DNA of 11,195 nucleotides. Origin: a bacterium (GTDB taxonomy: Bacteria; Planctomycetota; UBA11346). The stretch covers positions 1-11,195 of the forward strand of contig JAIFKN010000009.1 in assembly GCA_020049615.1 (NCBI GenBank), in the 5' to 3' direction. The position numbers and the translations under genes were made by a program. Position 1 is the first letter of the stretch. Each line of letters begins with the position of its first letter. Of this stretch, positions 1-8,694 are shown one piece after another. The notes beneath the pieces are model-generated. The model was not told where the DNA came from and did not search any database. It saw only the letters and a program-made list of their open reading frames with translations.

Positions 1-610
1 CGTCGATGAACGAGCCCATCGTCCAGTCGCGCTTGCAGCCGCAGATGCGCACCAGGAAGTTGCGGATGATCGCCGTGCCGTGGTCGCTGTGGGTGACCTC
101 CGGGTGGAACTGCACGCCCCAGAAGTTGAGCGCCGGCGCATGCACCGCCGCCAGCGGGCAGCTGGTCGACCGCGCCAGGACCGTCGCGCCGGGGATCGCC
201 TCGATGCGGTCTCCATGGCTCATCCACACGGTCTGTTCGCCGGGCAGGCCGGCGAACAGCGGGCTGGTCACGTCGCAGACGATCTCGGTGCGGCCGAACT
301 CACGGTGCTCGGCCTTGACCACCTTGCCGCCGGTGTTGTGGGCGGTGACCTGGATGCCGTAGCAGATGCCGAGGATCGGCACGCCCAGTTGATACAACGC
401 CGGGTCGACCTGCGGCGCGCCGGGCGCGTAGACCGAGGCCGGACCGCCTGACAGGATGATGCCCTTGGGCTTCTTCGCCTGCACCGCGGCGAGGCCGGCG
501 TGGCAGGAGATGATCTCGCAATAGACGTCAGCCTCGCGCACCCGGCGCGCGATGAGCTGGGTGACCTGGGAACCGAAGTCGACGATGATGATCGTTTCGT
601 GCTGGGACAT
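1..610 (-). CDS. guaA: GMP synthase (glutamine-hydrolysing), N-terminal amidotransferase part, truncated by window edge
   Basis: Makes GMP from XMP using glutamine and ATP, in the cytoplasm; it is the last step of guanine nucleotide synthesis. Only the first 203 residues are inside the window and the reading frame is open to the left edge. They cover the class I glutamine amidotransferase domain: an oxyanion-loop sequence LSGGPASVY near residue 54, the nucleophile elbow GICYGIQ with Cys83, and FHPEV with His169 and Glu171 completing the triad. The sequence CGCKRDWTMGSFI at the domain's end is typical of GuaA and separates it from other amidotransferases. The ATP-pyrophosphatase and dimerisation domains lie outside. 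The ATG directly abuts the TAA of guaB (TAA-ATG), and only a weak GGA lies upstream, so translation is probably coupled to guaB. Identification is firm; completeness cannot be judged. Confidence 0.96.
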   Translation of the reverse strand, partial: MSQHETIIIVDFGSQVTQLIARRVREADVYCEIISCHAGLAAVQAKKPKGIILSGGPASVYAPGAPQVDPALYQLGVPILGICYGIQVTAHNTGGKVVKAEHREFGRTEIVCDVTSPLFAGLPGEQTVWMSHGDRIEAIPGATVLARSTSCPLAAVHAPALNFWGVQFHPEVTHSDHGTAIIRNFLVRICGCKRDWTMGSFID

Positions 611-3614
<3,004 letters not shown>

Positions 3615-3622
3615 CCGAGCCG

Positions 3623-3648
3623 GCCAGGATCCGCGACCCTCTCCTGGC
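3623..3648 (+). terminator. Small hairpin after the CPBP gene, possible terminator
   Basis: A perfect 7-bp inverted repeat (GCCAGGA at 3623-3629, TCCTGGC at 3642-3648) with a 12-nt loop lies 8 nt past the stop codon. There is no T-tract after it; the following bases are C-rich. It could slow or end transcription or be chance. Confidence 0.25.
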
Positions 3649-3665
3649 ATCCTCCCCCACCCCGT

Positions 3666-3671
3666 CATCCT
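3666..3671 (+). promoter_or_regulatory. Candidate -10 element 6 nt before the iclR-type start codon
   Basis: CATCCT ends exactly 6 nt before the ATG at 3678, and no Shine-Dalgarno sequence is present in the C-rich stretch upstream. The spacing would place the transcript start at or next to the ATG, that is, a leaderless mRNA. No -35 element is recognisable. The support is the matching spacing at two other SD-less starts in this window (6022 and 8550). Confidence 0.25.
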
Positions 3672-3677
3672 ACCGCC

Positions 3678-4397
3678 ATGCCCCGCCGTTCCGCCAATGC
3701 CGATCCGGCCGATCCGGCTCCTGCGCTGTCACGCGGCATCGATCTGCTGGAACGGCTGTCGCGCGATGGTCCGCAGGTGCTCGAGCGCCTCGCCGAGGCT
3801 TCAGCCCTGCCGAAGTCGTCGACCCTGCGCCTGCTCGCCGCCCTGGAGCGCCTCGGTCTGGTGGCCCGCGACCCGGCGACCCGGCGCTTCCATGCCCGCG
3901 CCACCCTGGTCCGCGGCGGGAGCGACGCGGCCGAAGCGGCCCGCGTGCGCCAGGTTCTGGCCGGATTGGCTCGCGATTCCGGCCACGCGGCCGAGTTGTG
4001 GGAGCTGCGCAGTGGCCGTCTGGTCATGGTCGACCGCGCCGACCCCGAGGATGCCTCGACGGCGGTGCGGGCGCGCATCGGCTACGAACGGGATCTGGTC
4101 GAGGCCGACGCCGTCGCCCTGGTCGCCTTCGCCTTCCTCGATGCGCCGCTGCCGGCCAGGCACACCCGATCAGCTGGCCATCGCTGCCGACCGGCTGCCC
4201 ATGCAAGCGTCCTGGCTGCCATCCGCCGCTGCCGCTCCGATGGCAGGGCCGCCGACGCCGGAGTCAACGCCAACGGCGTGCGCCGCTTCGCCGCCCCGCA
4301 GGGACGTGCCATCCTGGCCATTGCCCAGGGCGGCGGCGTGCCGCCCGGACGCGAGGACACGCGGTTGCTTGCCTTGCTCGGCCAGCTCCGCGGTTGA
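3678..4397 (+). CDS. IclR-family transcriptional regulator
   Basis: DNA-binding regulator of 239 residues. Residues about 15-72 form the IclR winged helix-turn-helix, recognisable from ALSRGIDLLERL, the recognition helix region LPKSSTLRLLAALERLGLVARD and the wing that follows. The rest corresponds to the IclR effector-binding domain (VRQVLAGLARDSGHAAELWEL, then VNANGVRRFAAP near residue 200, matching the family's conserved GVRxxAAP ending). The stretch at about residues 161-178 does not look like the family, has poor third-position GC, and reads better in the +1 frame, suggesting a local double frameshift or a sequencing error. The domain is also a little short. No SD is visible. It lies 40 bp upstream of the sulfatase in the same direction, with an IclR-like palindrome between them, so it probably controls that gene. 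The effector is unknown. Confidence 0.88.
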   Translation: MPRRSANADPADPAPALSRGIDLLERLSRDGPQVLERLAEASALPKSSTLRLLAALERLGLVARDPATRRFHARATLVRGGSDAAEAARVRQVLAGLARDSGHAAELWELRSGRLVMVDRADPEDASTAVRARIGYERDLVEADAVALVAFAFLDAPLPARHTRSAGHRCRPAAHASVLAAIRRCRSDGRAADAGVNANGVRRFAAPQGRAILAIAQGGGVPPGREDTRLLALLGQLRG

Positions 4398-4432
4398 TTT
4401 TGAAATAAGTTCCATAGAGTGAACACAGGAGA
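4394..4432 (+). promoter_or_regulatory. AT-rich promoter/operator island upstream of the sulfatase, with SD
   Basis: This short AT-rich stretch stands out in GC-rich surroundings. It contains the imperfect palindrome TGAAATAAGTTCCA (4401-4414), similar to the TGGAAAT-ATTTCCA type operator known for IclR-family proteins. A TTGATT (4394-4399) overlaps the iclR stop codon and could be a -35; TAGAGT (4415-4420) is a weak -10 at 15 bp. An SD, AGGAGA (4427-4432), sits 6 nt before the ATG at 4438. The SD is certain; operator and promoter are inferred from sequence likeness and from the adjacent regulator gene. Confidence 0.5.
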
Positions 4433-4437
4433 ACGGC

Positions 4438-5904
4438 ATGCGCGTCCTGTTCATCGACATCGACACCCTGCGTCCCGACCATCTCGGCTGCTACGGCTAC
4501 CACCGCCGGACCAGCCCCGCCATCGACGCCATCGCCGCCGAGGCGTTGCGCTTCGACCGCTGCTACGCCACCGATACGCCGTGCCTGCCCAGCCGCTCGG
4601 CTCTGATCAGCATGCAGTTCGGCATCCGCAACGGCGCCATCAACCACGGGGGAGCCCGTGCGGAGCCGTTCCCTCCCGGTGCCGAGCGCGGCTTCCGCAG
4701 CGATCTGGCGAGCAACAGCCTGGCGATGCGCCTGGCCAACGCCGGCTGGCGCACCGCCTCGATCTCCTCGTTCCCGGAGCGGCACTCGTCCTACCACTGG
4801 TGCGCCGGCTTCCGCGAGAACATCGACCCGTCCGGCAAGGGCGGTGGAGAGGACGCAGCCGAGATCGTGCCCGAAGCGCTGTCCTGGCTGCAACGCAACG
4901 GTTCGGCCGACAAGTGGTTCCTGCACGTCCACATGTGGGATCCGCACACCCCCTACCGCGCCCCGGAATCCATGGGGGAGCCGTTCGCCAAGGACCCGCT
5001 TCCAGCCTGGTACAACGAGGACATCCGCCGCGCCCACTGGAATGGCTGCGGACCGCACAGCGCGCAGGAAGTGAATGGCTTCGGCCATTCGACCTGGGCG
5101 GAGCGGTTCCCGCGCCAGCCGCAGGCCATCACCAGCATGGCCGAGGCCCGTCGCATGTTCGACGGCTACGATTGCGGGGTGAAGCGTTCCGACGACCACG
5201 TGGCCCTGCTGGTGGCCAAGCTCAAGGATCTGGGCGTCTGGGAGGACACCGCCGTCGTCATCACCTCGGACCACGGCGAGGACCTCGGAGAACTGAACAG
5301 CTACGGTGACCACCAGTTCGCCGATGAGATCACCCATCGCCTGCCGATGATCGTGCGCTGGCCCGGACTGCAGCCGCGGATCGAGCGCGGACTGCATTAC
5401 CATCTCGATGTGTGGGCCTCGCTGGCCGAACTGATGGGCGCGACACCCGGGCCGCAATGGGATGGGCGCAGCTGCGCTGCCGATCTCCTCGCCGGCCGCC
5501 AGGCAGCAGGCCGCGGATCGCTGGTGCTGTCGCAGGCGGCCTGGAGCTGCCAGCGCGCAGCGCGCTGGGGCGACTGGATCATGATCCGCAGCTACCACGA
5601 CGGCCTGCACGGCTTCCCCGACCGCATGCTGTTCAACCTCGCGGAGGATCCGCACGAGCAGCGGGATCTAGCCAGCTCGCGCCCGGACCTCGTGGCCCAT
5701 GGCCAGACGCTCATCGACACCTGGCGCGCCGATTGCCTGTCCCGCTCGCCGCATCCCGACCCGATGGACCTCGTCCTCGCGGAAGGCGGTCCGCTGCACT
5801 GCCGCGGGGCGCTGAGGACGTATGCCGCACGCCTGCGCGCGACCGGCCGGGAGCGCTGGGCCGGACACCTGGAGCAGGCGCACGGCCACCGCCCGCGCTG
5901 CTGA
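4438..5904 (+). CDS. Sulfatase (formylglycine-dependent, alkaline-phosphatase superfamily), apparently cytoplasmic
   Basis: Hydrolyses a sulfate ester, substrate unknown; 488 residues. Motifs run in family order: the N-terminal metal-binding segment FIDIDTLRPDHLGCYGY, the CxPSR maturation signature (Cys49-Leu-Pro-Ser-Arg53, where Cys would become formylglycine), HVHMWDPHTPY at 163-173, SDHGED (Asp278-His279) and the YGDHQFADEITHRLPMIVRWPG block from 289. Sulfatases of this type need a formylglycine-generating or radical-SAM maturase; none is in the window. The protein starts directly at the first beta strand, with no signal peptide, and the start is fixed by a good SD, so it should act in the cytoplasm on an imported or internally made ester. 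Some superfamily members are phosphonate or phosphate diesterases, so sulfatase specificity is not proven. Likely regulated by the IclR-type protein just upstream. Confidence 0.93.
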   Translation: MRVLFIDIDTLRPDHLGCYGYHRRTSPAIDAIAAEALRFDRCYATDTPCLPSRSALISMQFGIRNGAINHGGARAEPFPPGAERGFRSDLASNSLAMRLANAGWRTASISSFPERHSSYHWCAGFRENIDPSGKGGGEDAAEIVPEALSWLQRNGSADKWFLHVHMWDPHTPYRAPESMGEPFAKDPLPAWYNEDIRRAHWNGCGPHSAQEVNGFGHSTWAERFPRQPQAITSMAEARRMFDGYDCGVKRSDDHVALLVAKLKDLGVWEDTAVVITSDHGEDLGELNSYGDHQFADEITHRLPMIVRWPGLQPRIERGLHYHLDVWASLAELMGATPGPQWDGRSCAADLLAGRQAAGRGSLVLSQAAWSCQRAARWGDWIMIRSYHDGLHGFPDRMLFNLAEDPHEQRDLASSRPDLVAHGQTLIDTWRADCLSRSPHPDPMDLVLAEGGPLHCRGALRTYAARLRATGRERWAGHLEQAHGHRPRC

Positions 5905-5935
5905 GCAGGCTTCACGGGCGCGCCGGTGCATCAGT

Positions 5936-5956
5936 GGCAGCCCGGGCTCCGCTGCC
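5936..5956 (+). terminator. Small GC hairpin downstream of the sulfatase
   Basis: GGCAGC (5936-5941) pairs with GCTGCC (5951-5956) across a 9-nt loop, 31 nt after the sulfatase stop. It has no T-tract, so it is only a possible weak terminator. Confidence 0.2.
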
Positions 5957-5991
5957 GGCCAGCGTGTGATGCGGCGCGGATCGGCAGATGC

Positions 5992-6015
5992 AGGAAGGAA
6001 CGCATGGAATAGCCT
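5992..6015 (+). promoter_or_regulatory. Strong SD with two-codon minigene, and overlapping -10-like TAGCCT, before the 6022 gene
   Basis: AGGAAGGA (5992-5999) is the best SD in the area, but it is spaced for ATG-GAA-TAG at 6004-6012, a two-codon open frame, not for the ATG at 6022. Separately, TAGCCT (6010-6015) ends exactly 6 nt before the ATG at 6022 and fits a TANNNT -10 of a leaderless transcript. The two readings exclude each other for a given mRNA: if TAGCCT is the promoter, the SD is not transcribed from it. Neither is proven. Confidence 0.3.
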
Positions 6016-6021
6016 GAGGCC

Positions 6022-7017
6022 ATGTCACGCTGGCCCCTCATCTGTCTTTTCCTACTCGCTCCATTGGCCGTCGCGGGCGATGACGCGCCGAAGGAAGAGC
6101 CTGGTGCACCCGCAACGCAGCGAGTGGTCAACACCGGCTGGCTGAAAGCGGTCGAGGCGTATGCGCAGTCGCGCGGAATGGCTCTCGCCGACGTCGGCGC
6201 CGGCCCGGTGCGCGCGCGGCTGATCGGCGGCGCCGCCTACCCGGAGGTGGAGAAGGCTCTCGAGCTCGGGCACCAGACCCTGCAGGGCCTGGAGGTATGG
6301 AGCGGCAAGAACGGCGTGTTCCTCGCCGAAAATACGTTGGATGAAGACGTGCTCTGGCTGGTGGTCTTCCCCAGCGCCGATGCCTATACCGGCTGGATCG
6401 ATTTCCTGCAGGAGAAGAAGATCACCGCCTTCAACGACCCTGGCCTGACCAAGAAGACCTCCGGCTTCCCCGGGGCGCGCACCTTGTTCGTCAAGGCCGA
6501 GGCGGTGAAGACGATCCCGCTGCACTATGCCGTCTATGGCGCCAGCTGCATGTCGCTCGACGCCTTCTACCACGCCCGCGGCAAGGGTGGGCCGCCACCC
6601 TGGATCCGCGAAGGCTGCCTGTCCGAGATGCAGCGGCTCCTCTGCGGCGGCACCATCCGCTCGACCACCATCGCGTACCAGCTCGGCACCGAGCCCGTGG
6701 TGGCGGAGGGCTGGGGCAAGGAGGTGGCGAAGCTCATGCGCTCGAATGACAAGCGCGCCGTGTCGATGAGCGAGATCATGCGCACCAGCCTCGATGCCCT
6801 GGCGCCGGTGTACTACTACCAGATGTGGAGCGGCTTCTCCTACGTCCGCGGCCTGTGCGGCACGGCCAAGGGGCCGAAGAACAAGTTCCTCGCCATCCTC
6901 GAGGCCACCGCCGCCGGCACTGCTTCCGACACGGCCGTCAAGCAGGCGACCGGTCGCGCAGACCCGGCCTTGAGCAGCAGTTGGCGCGAGTGGGCCATGA
7001 CCACCGGGGCGAAGTAG
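6022..7017 (+). CDS. Secreted protein of unknown function, probable degenerate gluzincin-type peptidase relative
   Basis: 331 residues with a clear signal peptide (MSRWPLICLFLLAPLAVAG, cleavage probably near residue 19). I cannot assign a family by name, but its architecture parallels the metalloprotease encoded opposite at 7042-8550: a beta segment VLWLVVFPSADAYTGW (110-125, compare FEVHIFDLYTDFQSAA), then a helix followed by PPPWIREGCLSEMQRL (191-206, compare VPTWFNEGLAVYF), then a C-terminal helical part ending near WREWAM. Where a zinc protease has HExxH, this protein has Tyr172-Gly-Ala-Ser-Cys176, so the zinc ligands are lost although Glu197 of the EG motif remains. I infer a catalytically dead paralogue or a binding protein. 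Alternatively, it is an unrelated exported protein with a chance match. The gene is intact with normal codon use, so it does not look like a decaying pseudogene. Confidence 0.75.
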   Translation: MSRWPLICLFLLAPLAVAGDDAPKEEPGAPATQRVVNTGWLKAVEAYAQSRGMALADVGAGPVRARLIGGAAYPEVEKALELGHQTLQGLEVWSGKNGVFLAENTLDEDVLWLVVFPSADAYTGWIDFLQEKKITAFNDPGLTKKTSGFPGARTLFVKAEAVKTIPLHYAVYGASCMSLDAFYHARGKGGPPPWIREGCLSEMQRLLCGGTIRSTTIAYQLGTEPVVAEGWGKEVAKLMRSNDKRAVSMSEIMRTSLDALAPVYYYQMWSGFSYVRGLCGTAKGPKNKFLAILEATAAGTASDTAVKQATGRADPALSSSWREWAMTTGAK

Positions 7018-7048
7018 ACCTCGACTGCGTAGAACCGGGGCCTACTTC
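7011..7048. terminator. Inverted repeat across the convergent stop codons, possible bidirectional terminator
   Basis: GAAGTAG (7011-7017) and CTACTTC (7042-7048) form a perfect 7-bp inverted repeat with a 24-nt loop. Each arm contains the TAG stop of one of the two convergent genes. It could act in both directions, but there are no T-tracts, and the arms may simply reflect that both proteins end in Lys-TAG. Confidence 0.3.
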
Positions 7049-8550
7049 AGCTTCTTGACGTAAGCGACCATCTCCTTGTGCCAGGCCGCCAGCGCCGCCT
7101 CCTTGGATCCCTTGGCGGTGATCATGTCGTTGAGGAAGACGCGCTGGAACGCCTCGGTGCCGTCCTCGCCACCGCGCAGCGCCTGCCAATAGGTGCGGAA
7201 GCGGCTCTTGCCCTGCTTGCCCTGGCCGAAGACCCAGAAGTGGACCATGGCATAGACCTCGGCGTACTGGTCGGCGGCGATGTGGCCGTGGTGGTCGAGA
7301 TACCAGTCCGGCTGCACCAGCATGCGACCGCTCTGCCCATACTGGCTCTGCAGACGGGTGACGCGCTCGCGCGGCGGTTTGATCTGGAACGCGCCGTTCT
7401 TGAACTCACCTGATTCGAAATAGACGGCGAGCCCCTCGTTGAACCAGGTCGGCACGTGGCTGGAACCGTTGCACGCCAGGTGGAGGAACTGGTGGCTGCA
7501 TTCATGCGCCGTGACGTGTTCGACGGTGAAGTCGTAGCCACCGAGCCTGCCGGATTCCTCGTAGACCCACAGCGAGAGGAGACTCGGGACGAAGAAGCCA
7601 CCGGTAATCCCGCCACCGCCGCCAACCGGAATCCCATGTGACCCCGCAGCGCTCTGGAAGTCGGTATAGAGGTCGAAGATGTGCACCTCGAATTTCTGCG
7701 GTGGCATCTTGTCCGGCTCGTACAGGTCGGAATAGGTGGCATAGAGCGCCTCGAGGTAGGCTCCATGCTGCATCAGGCGGGCCGGACTGGTGTGCCCGGT
7801 CACGTGGTAGTGCTCGGTCTCGATCTCCCACCCCTGGGTCCATGGCACCGGCTTGGCCTTGGGCGGCGGAACCAGCGGCTTGCCGTCGGCCCCGAGCACC
7901 CTGCCGAGACGGAACTGGCTGTTGCGCCAGGTCATCGGTCCTGCCTTCTTCGCCTTCTCCGGCACGGCCAGGATCTCGAAGGCGTCCATCACCTGCCTGG
8001 TCAACTCGCGATCGACCGGTCCGGCGAAGACCAGACCCGAGACCCTGGACCCATGACGCACGGCGAGCGCGCAGCGGTCCTTGGCCACGCCGAGGCGGGC
8101 GGTGACGTCCTTGGCCGCGACCTTCGCCTCGGCATGCGGTCGAGCGGGATCGGCTCGGTAATAGTCCCAATCGCTCCACTGCAGCGGGATCTTTGCGGCC
8201 TTGTCACCGACCGCATCGGGAGCGCCTTCGACCACCTCGCTGAAAATGATGACGTCGTTGGCGAGATCGGTGGCTTTCTGCTCACCGACCGGCATCGCAA
8301 GCATCATCTTCTTGCCATCGATGATGATCTCCTTGGGTACGACCAGACGGGTCCCGCCACCGCCACCGCCGCGCTCGCGATCAAGCGACCAATCATGCAT
8401 CTTCTCCGGCAGCCACATGTAGGGATGGCGGAAGGAGATCCCGGACTCGCCGTCGCACCAGGTCCGCCAGCGCATCGGCCAGGCGGAGGATTCGCCAGCA
8501 CCGACCATGGCGCAGAGGCTGCAGAGCAGGAGCGGCAGGACATGGCGCAT
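7042..8550 (-). CDS. Secreted zinc metalloprotease-like protein (gluzincin HExxH, DUF1570/peptidase-MA-like)
   Basis: Predicted exported protein of 502 residues. A signal peptide (MRHVLPLLLCSLCAMVGAG) ends near residue 19. Residues about 25-200 form a first region I do not recognise, beginning WCDGESGISFRHPYMWLPE. The catalytic part starts near 240 (WEIETEHYHVTG, a strand pattern seen at the start of peptidase-MA-like domains). It has HVTAHECSHQFLH with His349-Glu350 and His353 as the HExxH zinc site, and WFNEGLAVYFE with Glu372 as the likely third ligand, so the active site looks complete. Two glycine runs (61-66 and 310-314) are encoded by GGN-type tandem codons. This type is frequent in Planctomycetes as DUF1570-like proteins; substrate unknown. 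Start ATG is supported by the signal peptide, not by an SD. It converges on the 331-residue relative at 6022-7017, with 24 bp between stop codons. Confidence 0.85.
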   Translation of the reverse strand: MRHVLPLLLCSLCAMVGAGESSAWPMRWRTWCDGESGISFRHPYMWLPEKMHDWSLDRERGGGGGGTRLVVPKEIIIDGKKMMLAMPVGEQKATDLANDVIIFSEVVEGAPDAVGDKAAKIPLQWSDWDYYRADPARPHAEAKVAAKDVTARLGVAKDRCALAVRHGSRVSGLVFAGPVDRELTRQVMDAFEILAVPEKAKKAGPMTWRNSQFRLGRVLGADGKPLVPPPKAKPVPWTQGWEIETEHYHVTGHTSPARLMQHGAYLEALYATYSDLYEPDKMPPQKFEVHIFDLYTDFQSAAGSHGIPVGGGGGITGGFFVPSLLSLWVYEESGRLGGYDFTVEHVTAHECSHQFLHLACNGSSHVPTWFNEGLAVYFESGEFKNGAFQIKPPRERVTRLQSQYGQSGRMLVQPDWYLDHHGHIAADQYAEVYAMVHFWVFGQGKQGKSRFRTYWQALRGGEDGTEAFQRVFLNDMITAKGSKEAALAAWHKEMVAYVKKLK

Positions 8551-8556
8551 ATGGGC

Positions 8557-8584
8557 AGTCTCTGGCGGTGAAGGCGTGCGGCAA
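8557..8584 (-). promoter_or_regulatory. Tentative promoter of the secreted metalloprotease gene
   Basis: Reading the minus strand, TTGCCG (plus 8579-8584) and GAGACT (plus 8557-8562) are separated by 16 bp, and GAGACT ends 6 nt before the ATG at 8550. No SD is present, so a leaderless or near-leaderless transcript would fit. The -10 matches the consensus only at the A, A and T positions, so support is weak. Confidence 0.25.
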
Positions 8585-8650
8585 TGTCTGGGGCTGTGCG
8601 GTCTCCAGGACAGGATCGATGGACAGGAGACGCGGCAACTGGAGCTTGAT

Positions 8651-8664
8651 TGGAAGCGCTTTCA
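8651..8664 (+). promoter_or_regulatory. LacI/CcpA-type operator palindrome upstream of the oxidoreductase gene
   Basis: TGGAAGCGCTTTCA is a 14-bp palindrome with 12 of 14 symmetric positions and the central CG typical of LacI/GalR-family operators (compare the cre-type TGWAANCGNTNWCA). It sits 30 bp before the ATG at 8695, in the 144-bp divergent intergenic region. TTGATT (8646-8651) overlaps its left edge and could be a -35, with a weak CATAGG (8668-8673) as -10 at 16 bp; the operator would then lie in the spacer, a repressing position. No LacI-family gene is in the window. Confidence 0.5.
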
Positions 8665-8694
8665 CGGCATAGGAGGGCACAGCCGAGGTCCTCC

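Noticed and set aside
4264..5655. 463-codon minus-strand frame over the sulfatase
   Set aside because: Antisense shadow; the sulfatase motifs are unambiguous on the plus strand.
8650..8694. TTG start giving 15 extra residues on the oxidoreductase
   Set aside because: The extension does not resemble the family and would be encoded across the operator palindrome; ATG 8695 has a usable SD.
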